Assembly (NCBI GenBank): GCA_039805565.1
Contig: JBDLTZ010000211.1
Location: forward strand, 1-34,337
Source: CALJIC01 sp039805565
GTDB taxonomy: Bacteria; Chloroflexota; Chloroflexia; Chloroflexales; Roseiflexaceae
Reading direction: 5' to 3'
Length of the DNA stretch: 34,337 nucleotides
Of the stretch, positions 23,962-32,327 are shown one piece after another; within the stretch, counting starts at the first letter, position 1; the number at the start of each line of letters is the position of its first letter. The notes under the pieces were generated by a model. That model made no database searches. It saw nothing but the letters and a program-made list of their open reading frames with translations, and had not been told where the DNA came from. A program made the translations under genes and the position numbers.

Positions 23962-25053
23962 ATGTTCGCCGACCGACCCTCGGCCGCGCCCAGTCGCCCG
24001 CAGGCGCCGCGCGCCCACCCCGACCGCCCGTACCTGATCTTCTTCGCGGATACGCCCGAGGGACTGCTGCTCGAGCTGCTCCAGCGGCCCGGCGTGCTCG
24101 GCGCGCTCTCAGCCGGAGGTTTCGGTGTGGCGGTGGCCTTGGACCAGCTGAGCGAGGCCCGCGCGATCGAGGCCCGGCTGCTCAACGATGCGGGGGTGCC
24201 GACGATCGGGTGGCTGGTGCTGCCGGCCGAGGAGGGGCAGACGTTCAGCCTCCAGAACTACCCGCGCGCCGAGGCGGCCTACCGCGACTTCCGCGCCTGG
24301 GCGCTCGCCCACGCTCTACGCTTCGAGGGAGTCGGGCTGGATATCGAGCCGCCCCTCGGCGAGCTCGAGCGCGGCGGCTGGCGCACCCTGCGCTCGCTCG
24401 CCAGCAGGCTGTGGCTCGCGCGCGACAACGCGCTCTACCCCTCCGCGCGGGCAGCGTACGTCGCGCTCGTGGCGGCCATCCAGGCCGACGGATACGAGGT
24501 GCACGCCTACCAGCTCCCGCTGGTCGCCGACGACCGCCGCGCCGGCACGACGATCGTGCAGCGGGGGCTCGATATCGTTGACCTGCCGGTGGACCTGGAG
24601 GTGCTGGTCTGCTCGAGCGGGGTGCCGATCGACTGGCTCGGCTTTGACCTCGGCGGGGCGCTGGTAGACAGCTACGGCCCTGCCGCCGATGCGCTCGCGG
24701 TGGGCGCAGGCCCCTACGCCGGCTCCGCGCCGCTCGCGTGGTGGGCGCTGCGCCGCGATCTGCTGCTGGCGGCGCGCCACGTCGATACGATCTACATCGC
24801 GACGCTGGAGGCCTGCGTGTGCTCCGGCACGCTCGAGGCGCTCGTCGGGCTGGAGTGGGACGCGCCGACTCGCGTGGCCCCCATGCGGCGGGTGCTTGTC
24901 GGCGTGCTGCGCACCGCCCTGCTGCTGGCCCTGGTCATCGGCCGCTACGGCCGCGCGGCGCTGGCGTGGTCCGGCTGGCTGCTGGCCCTCGCTATCTGGC
25001 TCCGCTCCCGCCGCCGGCCTAGCGGACGCACAGAGCGCGACAAGCCGTTCTGA
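23962..25053 (+). CDS. TIM-barrel (glycoside-hydrolase-like) protein with C-terminal membrane segments
   Basis: A 363-residue protein of no firmly known family. FEGVGLDIEPPLGE at about 121-134 resembles the catalytic strand of GH18-like barrels, where acidic residues end the fourth strand (here D127 and E129). Strands such as PYLIFFAD, TIGWLVLP and YEVHAYQLPLV are placed as in a barrel. Two hydrophobic helices near the end (VLRTALLLALVIGRY and AWSGWLLALAIWL) and a basic tail suggest membrane anchoring. There is no N-terminal signal peptide, so the barrel would stay in the cytoplasm unless exported otherwise. Activity is unproven. Confidence 0.6.
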   Translation: MFADRPSAAPSRPQAPRAHPDRPYLIFFADTPEGLLLELLQRPGVLGALSAGGFGVAVALDQLSEARAIEARLLNDAGVPTIGWLVLPAEEGQTFSLQNYPRAEAAYRDFRAWALAHALRFEGVGLDIEPPLGELERGGWRTLRSLASRLWLARDNALYPSARAAYVALVAAIQADGYEVHAYQLPLVADDRRAGTTIVQRGLDIVDLPVDLEVLVCSSGVPIDWLGFDLGGALVDSYGPAADALAVGAGPYAGSAPLAWWALRRDLLLAARHVDTIYIATLEACVCSGTLEALVGLEWDAPTRVAPMRRVLVGVLRTALLLALVIGRYGRAALAWSGWLLALAIWLRSRRRPSGRTERDKPF

Positions 25054-25064
25054 CGCCTCGAGGC

Positions 25065-26156
25065 TTAGCCTTGCGTTCCGCTCTGTCCCTCTGCCTCGCG
25101 CGCCAGCAGTGCACGCTTGCGCTCGACGCCCCAGCGGTACCCGCCGAGCTCGCCATCGCTGCGCACCACCCGGTGGCACGGGATGGCCACCGCCAGCGTG
25201 TTCGCACCGCAGGCCTGCGCCACCGCGCGCGTGGCCCCCGGCTGACCGATGCGCTCCGCCAGCTCCCCGTAGCTCACGGTCTCGCCGTGGTGAAGCGAGC
25301 GCAGCGCCTCCCACACCCGCCGCTGAAACGCCGTGCCCTGAATGTCCAGCGGCACGTCGAGCACGCCGCGCGGCGCCTCGATGAACGCCAGCACCCGCCC
25401 GATCCACGCGCTGAACGCGCCGTCGCCGTCGGAGATCTCGGCGCGCGGGAAGCGCTCGTGCAGCCGCCCCCGCAGCGCCTCCGGCCCGTCGCCGAACTCG
25501 ATCGCGCAGATGCCGCGCTCGGTGGCCGCCACCAGCGCCCAGCCGAGGTAGCATGGCATCACGGCGGCGGTGATCCGCTCCCCCGGCCCACCGGCCCGGT
25601 ATGCCGAGGGGGTCATCCCCAGCGCGCCCACACCCCCCTCGTAGAAGCGGCTGCTCGACTCGAAGCCAGCGTTGTACAGCGCGTCCGTCACCGTGGCATC
25701 CTGCCGCAGCCGGTCGCGCACCCGGCGCTGGCGGTGACTCAGGGCGTACTGCTTCGGCGTGACCCCGACGGTGGCCTTGAACAGCCGCTGGAAGTGGTAC
25801 GGGCTCAGCCCGGCCGCGTCGGCCAGCTCGCGCAGCGCCGGCTCGGCCTCCGCCTCCTCGATCCGCTTGCACGCCGCCAGGATGGCGTCGGCGTGCGGCG
25901 GGCGAAGCGCGGTGGGCGCCGGCGCGCAGCGCTTGCAGGCCCGGAAGCCGGCCGCCTCAGCCTCGGCGCAGCTCTCGAACAGCCGCACGTTGCCGCGGTT
26001 CGGCCTGCGCGAGGGGCACCACGGCCGGCAGTAGACGCCGGTGGTGCGGACGCCGTAGAAAAACACGCCGTCCGCCCCCCGGTCGCGCGCCACGATCGCC
26101 TCCCAGCGGGCATCGTCCGTCGTGTAGGTAGTCTCGGTCACTGCCGCCTCGCTCAT
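25065..26156 (-). CDS. ada: Ada: methylphosphotriester sensor / O6-methylguanine-DNA methyltransferase
   Basis: A 363-residue bifunctional regulator and repair protein. The N-terminal zinc domain holds C43 and C47 (VYCRPWC) and C74 and C77 (CKRC); C43 is the expected methyl acceptor. An AraC-type HTH follows (about 85-175, ADAAGLSPYHFQRLFKATVGVTPKQY). The C-terminal MGMT domain has the active-site PCHRV with C327. It repairs alkylated DNA and, once methylated, activates repair genes. GGAG lies six bases before the ATG. It is a single gene, convergent with the membrane-anchored barrel gene. Confidence 0.96.
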   Translation of the reverse strand: MSEAAVTETTYTTDDARWEAIVARDRGADGVFFYGVRTTGVYCRPWCPSRRPNRGNVRLFESCAEAEAAGFRACKRCAPAPTALRPPHADAILAACKRIEEAEAEPALRELADAAGLSPYHFQRLFKATVGVTPKQYALSHRQRRVRDRLRQDATVTDALYNAGFESSSRFYEGGVGALGMTPSAYRAGGPGERITAAVMPCYLGWALVAATERGICAIEFGDGPEALRGRLHERFPRAEISDGDGAFSAWIGRVLAFIEAPRGVLDVPLDIQGTAFQRRVWEALRSLHHGETVSYGELAERIGQPGATRAVAQACGANTLAVAIPCHRVVRSDGELGGYRWGVERKRALLAREAEGQSGTQG

Positions 26157-26254
26157 GGTCTACTCCGCTACCTTTGTCCGTCCCATGCGTATCGTAGCCG
26201 CCGCGCGCCCGCTGCGCCATCCGATTCTTGCGCTGGTATTCTCGCACACATGAA

Positions 26255-26287
26255 ACAGCCCGCCGGCCACTCAGGCCAGCGGGCTGT
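26255..26287 (-). terminator. Intrinsic terminator
   Basis: ACAGCCCGC (26255-26263) pairs with GCGGGCTGT (26279-26287), with an inner GGCC/GGCC stem. On the minus strand TTTC follows. It stands after the broken membrane gene and ahead of ada. Confidence 0.65.
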
Positions 26288-26303
26288 CTCGCATCCGGAG
26301 GCT

Positions 26304-26713
26304 CTACTGCGCGCGCCGCAGGCCGAGACACTGGAAGACGACCAGCGCGTCAACCACCACGGCCAGCCCCCGGACCACCCACCATCCTGTGGGCGTGGGC
26401 GGCAGTCAGCCGAGCACGAGCAGCACAACGCTGTCCGGGATCCAGAGCGCACCAGCACGGTCAGGGCGAGGTAGGCGGGGCGTGAGCGAGCCCGTGGCAG
26501 CCACGAGGAGCAGCGCCGTAAGCGTCAGGGGGAGCAGCACGAGCAGCGCCTGCGCCTGGGCGAAGAGCGGCACCAGCGCCTGAGGGGAGGTATCCGCAGC
26601 AGCGCCAGCGCGTAGGCTAGCAGGCCCTGCCACCAGGCTCCGCCGAAGGTGATCACCGAGAGAGTCAGCATCATCGCGGTCGTCGCCCACTGGCCCGGAG
26701 CAGGCGACACCAC
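26304..26713 (-). pseudogene. Broken small membrane-protein gene
   Basis: Three coding-like hydrophobic stretches continue one another but in disrupted frame. The first frame from 26713 reads MVSPAPGQWATTAMMLTLSV and on to LLAYALALLRI. Near 26590, at a CCTCCCCTC tract, the sense jumps to a second frame reading ALVPLFAQAQALLVLLPLTL and on to VVLLVLG. That frame meets a TGA at 26406-26408, then continues as WWVVRGLAVVVDALVVFQ to a TAG at 26304-26306. The terminator follows directly. One frameshift plus one in-frame stop fits a decayed four-pass protein of about 135 residues. Confidence 0.55.
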
Positions 26714-26757
26714 GACGATGATAGCAGGGGTGTCGCGGCGGCAGGGCGCCCCTGGCT

Positions 26758-27234
26758 CTACGCGGCTACCGCGGGCAACGCCAGCACGTTGGTCGTCTCC
26801 GCAACGTGCTTCAGGTCGCGCAGCCGGTCGGCGATGTCGTTATCGAACACCCGCGCCAGCACAGGGTCGAGCACCGGCCGAAGCCAGGATGGCCGCGCGG
26901 TGAGCGCGTAGCGGAACACCACCCGCGTCCGGCGCGGCGCCAGCTCGAAGAAGCGCCACGACCCCGCGAACGACGCCAGGATGGCCGGGCCGCGCGTCAT
27001 CTTCACCGCTACCACCCGCGGCCTGCGGTACGACACGTACTCGGTCTCCATGCCCATCCCCAGCCGCGAGACGCACCACGCGCGCACGCCCACCCCCGCC
27101 TCGGCCGCGCCGCCCACCAGCCGCGCCTCCTTCAAAAACGGGTCCCACAGCAGCCGCCGTCCATAGTCCTGCGTCAGGTCGAAGAGGTCCTCGGCGGAGG
27201 CTTCGATCACAATCTCGCGTCCAATCGTCGGCAT
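26758..27234 (-). CDS. SRPBCC (polyketide cyclase/START-like) family protein
   Basis: A 158-residue protein with the helix-grip pattern: opening strand REIVIEASAEDLFDLTQDYGRRLLWDPF, a central strand set ending in SWRFFELAPRRTRVVFRYAL, and a long C-terminal helix FDNDIADRLRDLKHVAE. Family members bind hydrophobic ligands in a deep pocket; some are cyclases and others ligand carriers. It starts nine bases after the stop of the gene at 27244 and in the same direction, so they form an operon. No ligand can be inferred. Confidence 0.8.
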   Translation of the reverse strand: MPTIGREIVIEASAEDLFDLTQDYGRRLLWDPFLKEARLVGGAAEAGVGVRAWCVSRLGMGMETEYVSYRRPRVVAVKMTRGPAILASFAGSWRFFELAPRRTRVVFRYALTARPSWLRPVLDPVLARVFDNDIADRLRDLKHVAETTNVLALPAVAA

Positions 27235-27243
27235 AGCTCCTCC

Positions 27244-28089
27244 TTACAGCACAGCGGGCAGGCTCGGCGCCAGCCGCAGCGCGGCGGTCAGGCGGCCCCA
27301 CGGCGTCTCGCCCGCAGCCCCCAGCGCGTTCAGCCAGGTGGCCGCCGACACGTAGCGCATCAGGCGGCGGTCCACCCGCGCCCCGCCCCGCTCCGAGAGC
27401 TCCTGCCAGCGCGGCATCATGCTCTCGGTGATCCAGCGCCAGCGCTCCGCGAACTCGCCGATGCTGCCGTCGGGCGCGTAGCTGGCGAAGGTCTCCAGCT
27501 GCGAGGGGATCGGCGAGGGGATCCAGCCGGCGATGCGCTCCCACAGCGCGGGGGCGAGGTCGTACACGCCCGGCTGGAGCACCTGTCGCTGCTCGAACTC
27601 CAGCAGCGCGGTGTTGCCCCGCCACACCAGCTCGCTCTGCCCCGAGCGCCGGCCGGCGTCGATCTGGCGCCACCCCTCCAGCACCTGCGCATCCAGTCCC
27701 TCGGCCGCGGCGATGCCCTCGATCTCCTCCAGGCCCGCGCGTTGGTAGGCCAGGTGCTGCCAGTAGATATCGCCGAAGACCAGCGCGTTGCCGGCGCAGA
27801 GCTGGCGGAAGATCAGGCCGGCCTCGCACGGCCACAGCCCTATCAGGGTAGATGCGCCGCTGTAGCGTAGCGCCAGCATCAGGTGCATGCCCCGCCCGAC
27901 CGTGGCCGAGGTCAGCGCGGCCATGCCAGCCCACTTGTACACGTCGGGCGCGCGCAGGTACATCTCGGCGTAGGCCTCGGTGATATGCAGGTTGCGCCGC
28001 GCCAGGTCCATCGTGCTCAGGTCGCCGCTCATGGCCAACCCGATCCGCCGGCTCGCCTGCTGCTCCCAGTGTGCGCGTGTACGGGTCAT
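27244..28089 (-). CDS. Unknown conserved-type protein upstream of SRPBCC gene
   Basis: A 281-residue protein; the ATG at 28089 (MTRTRAHWEQ) is chosen because GGAGAG lies seven bases upstream, although the frame is open to 28149. ITEAYAEMYLRAPDVYKWAGMAA near residue 35-58 faintly recalls DUF2515 proteins, where a similar TxAYxxFY...P stretch occurs, but I would not assign it. The rest is largely helical, with several Trp and Glu/Arg pairs (FRQLCAGNALVFGDIYWQHLAY, WERIAGWIP). No membrane segment or signal is present. It is the first gene of a two-gene operon. Confidence 0.65.
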   Translation of the reverse strand: MTRTRAHWEQQASRRIGLAMSGDLSTMDLARRNLHITEAYAEMYLRAPDVYKWAGMAALTSATVGRGMHLMLALRYSGASTLIGLWPCEAGLIFRQLCAGNALVFGDIYWQHLAYQRAGLEEIEGIAAAEGLDAQVLEGWRQIDAGRRSGQSELVWRGNTALLEFEQRQVLQPGVYDLAPALWERIAGWIPSPIPSQLETFASYAPDGSIGEFAERWRWITESMMPRWQELSERGGARVDRRLMRYVSAATWLNALGAAGETPWGRLTAALRLAPSLPAVL

Positions 28090-28278
28090 CGTCGTCTCTC
28101 CATCGTCGCCGTATCTGCGCACAGCATACCTGCCCGCCGTCGGCTGCACGTTACGGTCGGCGTTACAGAAACGACCCGTAGAACCCAGGAGCTTGAGCCC
28201 TGGGAGGTATCGCGTGGGGAGATATCGTTCGCGGAGGAAGGCGTGACGGGAGAAGAAGAGACGAGGAGCTCGTAACGC

Positions 28279-28938
28279 TCAGGCGGAGGGGGCGCGCATC
28301 AGCCGTGCCGCGAGCGCCAGACCGCCAACCAGCGCGGCCACGATAGCGAAGGCCAGCAGCGGCGAGCTCGTCACCAGGTCGCCGGCCAGCACCAGCAGCG
28401 CCAGCGAGGGGAGGACGCCCGCGAGCGACGCCAGGGTGTAGCTCCAGAAGGAGATCGGGGAGTAGCCGGCCGCCAGCGACACCAGCGGGTAGGCTGGGCC
28501 GGGCAGCAGCCGCAGCAGCATCACACCGCGCCAGCTCATGCGCCCCGCGAGACCTGTGAGCCGCTCACGGGTCTCTGGCGACAGCCGCCGCTCCAGCAGC
28601 CCACGCCCCCAGCGGCGCGACAGCCAGAAGCCTACGCTCGCGCCCAGCACATCCGCCGCCAGCACATACAGCAGCCCGAGCGGCGGCCCGAACGCCAGCC
28701 CGGCGCCGATCTGGAGGACCGTAGCGGGCACCACCGGCACCACCAGCACCGCCGCCAGTGCGGCCACCAGCGCCACCGGCCCCCAGGGCCCCAGCCCAGC
28801 AAGCGCGGCGCGGATGCCCTCGGGGTTCAGCACCGCGCCAGTAGTGCGCAGCAGCCACAGGCCCGCAAGCCCAGCCAGCGCCAGGGCGGCCAACAGCGCC
28901 AGATTCCGGGGTGTCAGCAGAGCGCGGAGATACAGCAT
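28279..28938 (-). CDS. TVP38/TMEM64 (VTT domain) membrane protein
   Basis: A 219-residue protein with five to six membrane segments. The VTT domain is recognised by AAVLVVPVVPATVLQIGAGLAFGPPLG, then the conserved GASVGFWLSRRWGR and LLRLLPGPAYPLVSLAAGYSPISFWSY. DedA/TVP38 proteins act in lipid transport and membrane homeostasis. It stands alone on the minus strand, with a 28139-28278 spacer upstream of the unknown gene that contains a weak CCCAGG/CCTGGG stem. Confidence 0.85.
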   Translation of the reverse strand: MLYLRALLTPRNLALLAALALAGLAGLWLLRTTGAVLNPEGIRAALAGLGPWGPVALVAALAAVLVVPVVPATVLQIGAGLAFGPPLGLLYVLAADVLGASVGFWLSRRWGRGLLERRLSPETRERLTGLAGRMSWRGVMLLRLLPGPAYPLVSLAAGYSPISFWSYTLASLAGVLPSLALLVLAGDLVTSSPLLAFAIVAALVGGLALAARLMRAPSA

Positions 28939-28960
28939 TGTTGTGAGATCAGAGATGCAA

Positions 28961-29023
28961 GACGAAGGACCAAGGACGACTACTCAACTCTCAAGACTCA
29001 GGCCTCAAGACTCAAACCTCCAG
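28961..29023. repeat. Short degenerate repeats between genes
   Basis: GACGAAGGACCAAGGACGAC is followed by ACTCTCAAG, ACTCAGGCCTCAAG and ACTCAAACCTCCAG, units of the 14-bp family found at 21872. The GACGAAGGAC motif recurs at 31865-31936. Confidence 0.65.
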
Positions 29024-29032
29024 ACACGCGCC

Positions 29033-29647
29033 TCACGCCTCGACCCGGTCCATCACATACACCGCCAGGTCGCAGATGCCGCTCGTCACCTCGTAGCTGC
29101 GCCGGATCGCGAAGTGCGTCATCAGCAGCGCGCGGTAGTCGGCGTCGGTGCGGATGTGGTCGCCGCGGTCCAGCCAGTGCATCAGGTGCCCTGGCGCGTT
29201 CCACACCCGGCGCGTCGGGATATCCTCCAGCACCAGCAGGCGCGCGCCCGGCTTCAGCACGCGGTGCAGCTCCGCCACCGACGCGCGCACCAGCCAGTCC
29301 GGCAGGTGATGGAACACCCCCAGCACCAGCGCGCCGTCGAACTGCCCGCTCGCGAACCCCAGCGAGCCGCCGCTCATCACCGCGTAGCGGCCGCGCCCCG
29401 TTTGGCTGGCGTAGCGCACGTAGTGGCGCGCCACATCGAAGCCGGTGTACGAGCCGGGCGGGAAGCACTCCTCGGACACACCCGTGCCGCAGCCGAAGTC
29501 CAGGTACGAGCGCCGCCCGCCGCCCGCCGCCACCAGCTCACGCGCCACGATCGCGCGCTCGGCGCGGAAGCCGTTCTCGGCGATGCTCCGCAGCGCCAAC
29601 CAAAGCTGGGGGTTCTCGGAGAGCCGGTTAAGAATTGTCTGTATCAT
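29033..29647 (-). CDS. Class I SAM-dependent methyltransferase (second of pair)
   Basis: A 204-residue methyltransferase of the class I fold: motif I DFGCGTGVSEE, acidic strand YTGFDVA, then GALVLGVFHHL and the post-motif VLKPGARLLVLED. Residues after 135 (HWLDRGDHIRTDADYRALL) form the substrate lid. The acceptor is unknown. It starts two bases from the stop of the next methyltransferase, so the two are coupled; such pairs often act in lipid or sugar modification. Confidence 0.85.
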   Translation of the reverse strand: MIQTILNRLSENPQLWLALRSIAENGFRAERAIVARELVAAGGGRRSYLDFGCGTGVSEECFPPGSYTGFDVARHYVRYASQTGRGRYAVMSGGSLGFASGQFDGALVLGVFHHLPDWLVRASVAELHRVLKPGARLLVLEDIPTRRVWNAPGHLMHWLDRGDHIRTDADYRALLMTHFAIRRSYEVTSGICDLAVYVMDRVEA

Positions 29648-29649
29648 CT

Positions 29650-30435
29650 TCAGCTTTCCACGCGCGCCCGGCAGATCACGGAGAGCCCGGCCGGGAACGA
29701 GCCGCCGCGCGCCAGCCAGGCCGCCTCGGCCACCAGCGGCCAGCGCATCGCCTCGTTGACCAGCGGCGAGGGGGGCGTCAGATCGGAGTCCTCGCGCTCC
29801 ACAGCCGGCAGCGCCCGCTCCAGCAGCCGCTGCGCAAGCGGCAGCGGCAGCAGCAGGCTGTTGACGTACGAGAGGCGCTCCACGGCGAAGCCCTGCGCCT
29901 CCAGCAGCGCGCGTACCTCAGCGGCCGTGTAGCGCCGCCGCCCGTGCACGGCCCGGTCGTGCTTGCCGCGCAGCAGCTCGAACGCCGGCAGCCGGATCAG
30001 CAGCCTCCCCCCTGGCCGCAGCACCCGCCGCGCCTCCGCCAGCGCTGGCGCCTCGTTCGGAACGGCCCGGTGGTACAGCACCTCGAACGACGTCACCAGG
30101 TCGAAGCTCGCGTCCGCGAACGGCAACTCCAGCACCGAGGCTCGCGCCAGGGCGCCAGGCGCCCGCGGCCCGGCGTGCTCCAGCGCCTCGGGCATCAAGT
30201 CGATTCCGGCCACGGAGCCGTAGCGCCGCAGAAACAGGGCGTTACCGCCCGTGCCGCAGCCGGCGTCCAGCACGCGCAGGTCGCGCCGACCGCGGTAGAC
30301 CTCATCCAGCAGCGCTGCCGCGATCGCCCGCATCCCACCGTACCACCAGTGGCTGGCCTCCACGGCGGCCATCGTTGTGTACTCAGCGCGTTCCATGGTC
30401 TCAGGCACAAAAAAGAGGCGGCGCGGAGTGTTCAT
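29650..30435 (-). CDS. Class I SAM-dependent methyltransferase (first of pair)
   Basis: A 261-residue protein; the ATG at 30435 is chosen because AGGAGG lies upstream, though the frame is open to 30498. HWWYGGMRAIAAALLDE precedes motif I LDAGCGTGGNA; IDLMPEALEHA and FDLVTSFEVLYHR follow, then LRPGGRLLIRLPAFELLRG. The HWWY...R start is typical of methyltransferases encoded with glycosyltransferases. The substrate is not known. It leads the two-gene unit. Confidence 0.85.
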   Translation of the reverse strand: MNTPRRLFFVPETMERAEYTTMAAVEASHWWYGGMRAIAAALLDEVYRGRRDLRVLDAGCGTGGNALFLRRYGSVAGIDLMPEALEHAGPRAPGALARASVLELPFADASFDLVTSFEVLYHRAVPNEAPALAEARRVLRPGGRLLIRLPAFELLRGKHDRAVHGRRRYTAAEVRALLEAQGFAVERLSYVNSLLLPLPLAQRLLERALPAVEREDSDLTPPSPLVNEAMRWPLVAEAAWLARGGSFPAGLSVICRARVES

Positions 30436-30612
30436 CTCCACACCCCTCCTAAGACTTCGGAGAGAGTGTACCAGAAGCGCTAGGAGGGCGCAAATCACCG
30501 ATTTCGCTCATACCTCGCGCACGCCACGCAATGCACCAGGCCCTGGCACCGTGCTACACTCAGCGGCGTGTGCGGCGTGCCTTCTCGATCACGCTACCTC
30601 AAGAGGTACCCT

Positions 30613-31827
30613 ATGGCCCTCGGACGTCTTAGAATCGCAGCACAGCTCAGCCTGCTCGTCAGCGCCACATCGCTCGCCACCATCATCGTGCTTGGCATGC
30701 TGTGGGTAGCCGAGACACACAGCATCGTCGAGGTGGAGATCGAGGAGCGCGCCACCACCATGATCCAGGCCGCCGCCGATCTCCTCGCAACGCCCCTGGC
30801 CTACGGCGACACCTCCTCCGCTGACAGACTACTCGCCTCGCTGGTCCGCGAGGACGCCCTCGACCGCGTGTACGTTGTGGCCCCATCCGGCGTGGTAGTC
30901 GCAAGCCACGGCCAGGACCACGACGGTGACCCGCACCTGACCGACGAGGCCGCCTTCGCTCTCCAGGCCCTCGGCTCCGACCAGCCGCTCATCAGAACCC
31001 ATGGCGCCCACCTGGATATCGCGGTGCCGATCCTGCTCGACGGCCGGCCGATGGGCGTGCTCAGTGGCGAGACATCGTTCGAGGACGCGATGAGCGAGAT
31101 CCTAGCCGCCCTGCCCCGCCTGCTGCTCATCGGCCTCTTGGTGGCGCTGGCGGCGGGTGGCATCGCAGTGGCGATCGGGCGCTACATCGCCGCCCCCCTC
31201 AAGCTCCTCGCCGACGCAGCCACGGCGGTGGGCGAGGGCCGGCTCGAGCCGCTGCCCTTCATCAGCCGTGGCGGCGAGGTGGGGACGCTCGCGGCGGCCT
31301 TCGGGCGCATGGTCGAGGACCTGCGTAATGCCCAGGCCGACGTCGCGGAGCAACAGCGCACCCTCGAGGCTCGCGTGGCACGCCGCACGGCTGACCTGGA
31401 GCGCGCCCTGGCCGACCTCAGGGAGGCCTCCGACGAGCGTGAGCAGCTCACCACAGCCGTCCGGGAGCTCGCCAGCCCGGTGATGCCGGTGCTCGAGGGC
31501 ATTCTGGTGATGCCGCTGATCGGCGTGGTGGACTCGCAGCGTGCGGCCGATCTCACCGCCGCCCTGCTCCGCGGCATCCAGCAGCACCACACCAGCATCG
31601 TCATCATTGACGTCACCGGCGTGCCGATCGTGGACACGCAGGTGGCGCGCGTGCTGCTCCAGGCCGCAGAAGCTACCCGCCTCCTCGGCGCGCGTACAGT
31701 GCTGGTGGGCCTGCGCCCCGAGCTCGCCCAGACGATCGTCGGCCTCGGCGTGGACCTCTCGGCGATCGTCACCCGCGCCGATCTCCAGAGTGGCGTGGAC
31801 TACGCCATACGCGCGCGCAAGCGGTAG
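30613..31827 (+). CDS. Membrane HAMP-STAS signalling protein (RsbR/RsbS-like output)
   Basis: A 404-residue protein from the ATG at 30613 behind AAGAGGT. It has a first membrane segment (LSLLVSATSLATIIVLGML), an extracytoplasmic sensor of about 125 residues (a PDC/Cache-like pattern with DRVYVVAPSGVVVASH), a second membrane segment (LLLIGLLVALAAGGIAVAI), HAMP (AAPLKLLADAATAVGEGRLE), a coiled coil (about 245-280), then STAS (VMPLIGVVDSQRAADLTAALL ... VIIDVTGVPIVDT). In RsbR-type proteins this output binds the anti-sigma module. Partner kinase and phosphatase genes are not in the window. Confidence 0.9.
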   Translation: MALGRLRIAAQLSLLVSATSLATIIVLGMLWVAETHSIVEVEIEERATTMIQAAADLLATPLAYGDTSSADRLLASLVREDALDRVYVVAPSGVVVASHGQDHDGDPHLTDEAAFALQALGSDQPLIRTHGAHLDIAVPILLDGRPMGVLSGETSFEDAMSEILAALPRLLLIGLLVALAAGGIAVAIGRYIAAPLKLLADAATAVGEGRLEPLPFISRGGEVGTLAAAFGRMVEDLRNAQADVAEQQRTLEARVARRTADLERALADLREASDEREQLTTAVRELASPVMPVLEGILVMPLIGVVDSQRAADLTAALLRGIQQHHTSIVIIDVTGVPIVDTQVARVLLQAAEATRLLGARTVLVGLRPELAQTIVGLGVDLSAIVTRADLQSGVDYAIRARKR

Positions 31828-31864
31828 CAGGCGATAGACAATCGACCAAGGGCGAAAGACCACC

Positions 31865-31936
31865 GACCACCGACGAAGGACGAACGACCAGGGAGAGCAA
31901 CGCTCTGCTTTGATCCTTCGTCCTTCGTCGGTGGTC
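31865..31936. repeat. Perfect 20-bp inverted repeat between genes
   Basis: GACCACCGACGAAGGACGAA (31865-31884) is exactly complementary to 31917-31936, with a 32-base loop. It lies between the HAMP-STAS stop and the DUF507 gene and could terminate transcription. The arm motif repeats in the surrounding GAC(C/G)GAA-rich sequence, so it may belong to a dispersed repeat family. Confidence 0.75.
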
Positions 31937-32000
31937 TTCAGTCCGTCGTCCGTCGTCCCTGTATGGTAAGATACGTGTCGAAGATGAGAGGAGGCAGACG

Positions 32001-32282
32001 ATGAAGCTTTCCCCGGCCAAGATCGAGCAGCTCGCCGCCGACCTGCTGGACCAGCTCGCGGAGATCGACGGCGTGCTCTTCCAGGGCGAGGACGGCCAGA
32101 TCCGGCAGGCGGCCGAGCAGATCATCACCGACGAGCTGATGACCGAGGAGAACCTCGACGGCGAGATCCACAAGCTCCTGCAGGCCTACAAGTACGAGAT
32201 CACTATGGGCCGCATGAGCTATGATGAGCTCTTCAAGAAGACCAAGGCCCGCCTCGTCAAAGAGCGCCGCCTCGTCCTCTAA
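32001..32282 (+). CDS. DUF507 family protein
   Basis: A 93-residue protein with the DUF507 layout: an N-terminal helix MKLSPAKIEQLAADLLDQL, a middle ITDELMTEENLDGEIHKLLQAY, and a terminal basic helix YDELFKKTKARLVKERRLVL. GGAGG lies six bases before the ATG. The family is common in diverse bacteria and has no established function. It appears to be a single gene, convergent with the unit at 32328. Confidence 0.85.
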   Translation: MKLSPAKIEQLAADLLDQLAEIDGVLFQGEDGQIRQAAEQIITDELMTEENLDGEIHKLLQAYKYEITMGRMSYDELFKKTKARLVKERRLVL

Positions 32283-32327
32283 CGCTGATCACTGAAGGCA
32301 CTCGCACTCAGCTCTCGCACGCAAACC

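Noticed and set aside
24316..25872. 518-codon open frame on the minus strand
   Set aside because: It is antisense to the barrel-like gene and out of frame with ada; its composition is Arg/Gly/Ala-rich without domains, as expected for shadows in GC-rich DNA.
26406..26408. In-frame TGA as a selenocysteine codon
   Set aside because: The gene also needs a frameshift to be read, no SECIS-like hairpin follows at the right place and no selenium genes are present.
25071..26474. 467-codon open frame on the plus strand
   Set aside because: It is antisense to ada, whose domains and catalytic cysteines are clear.
26840..27934. 364-codon open frame on the minus strand
   Set aside because: It overlaps the SRPBCC and unknown genes in another frame and is Arg/Gly-rich with no motif.
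28538..29932. 464-codon open frame on the plus strand
   Set aside because: It runs antisense over TVP38 and two methyltransferase genes and has low-complexity composition.
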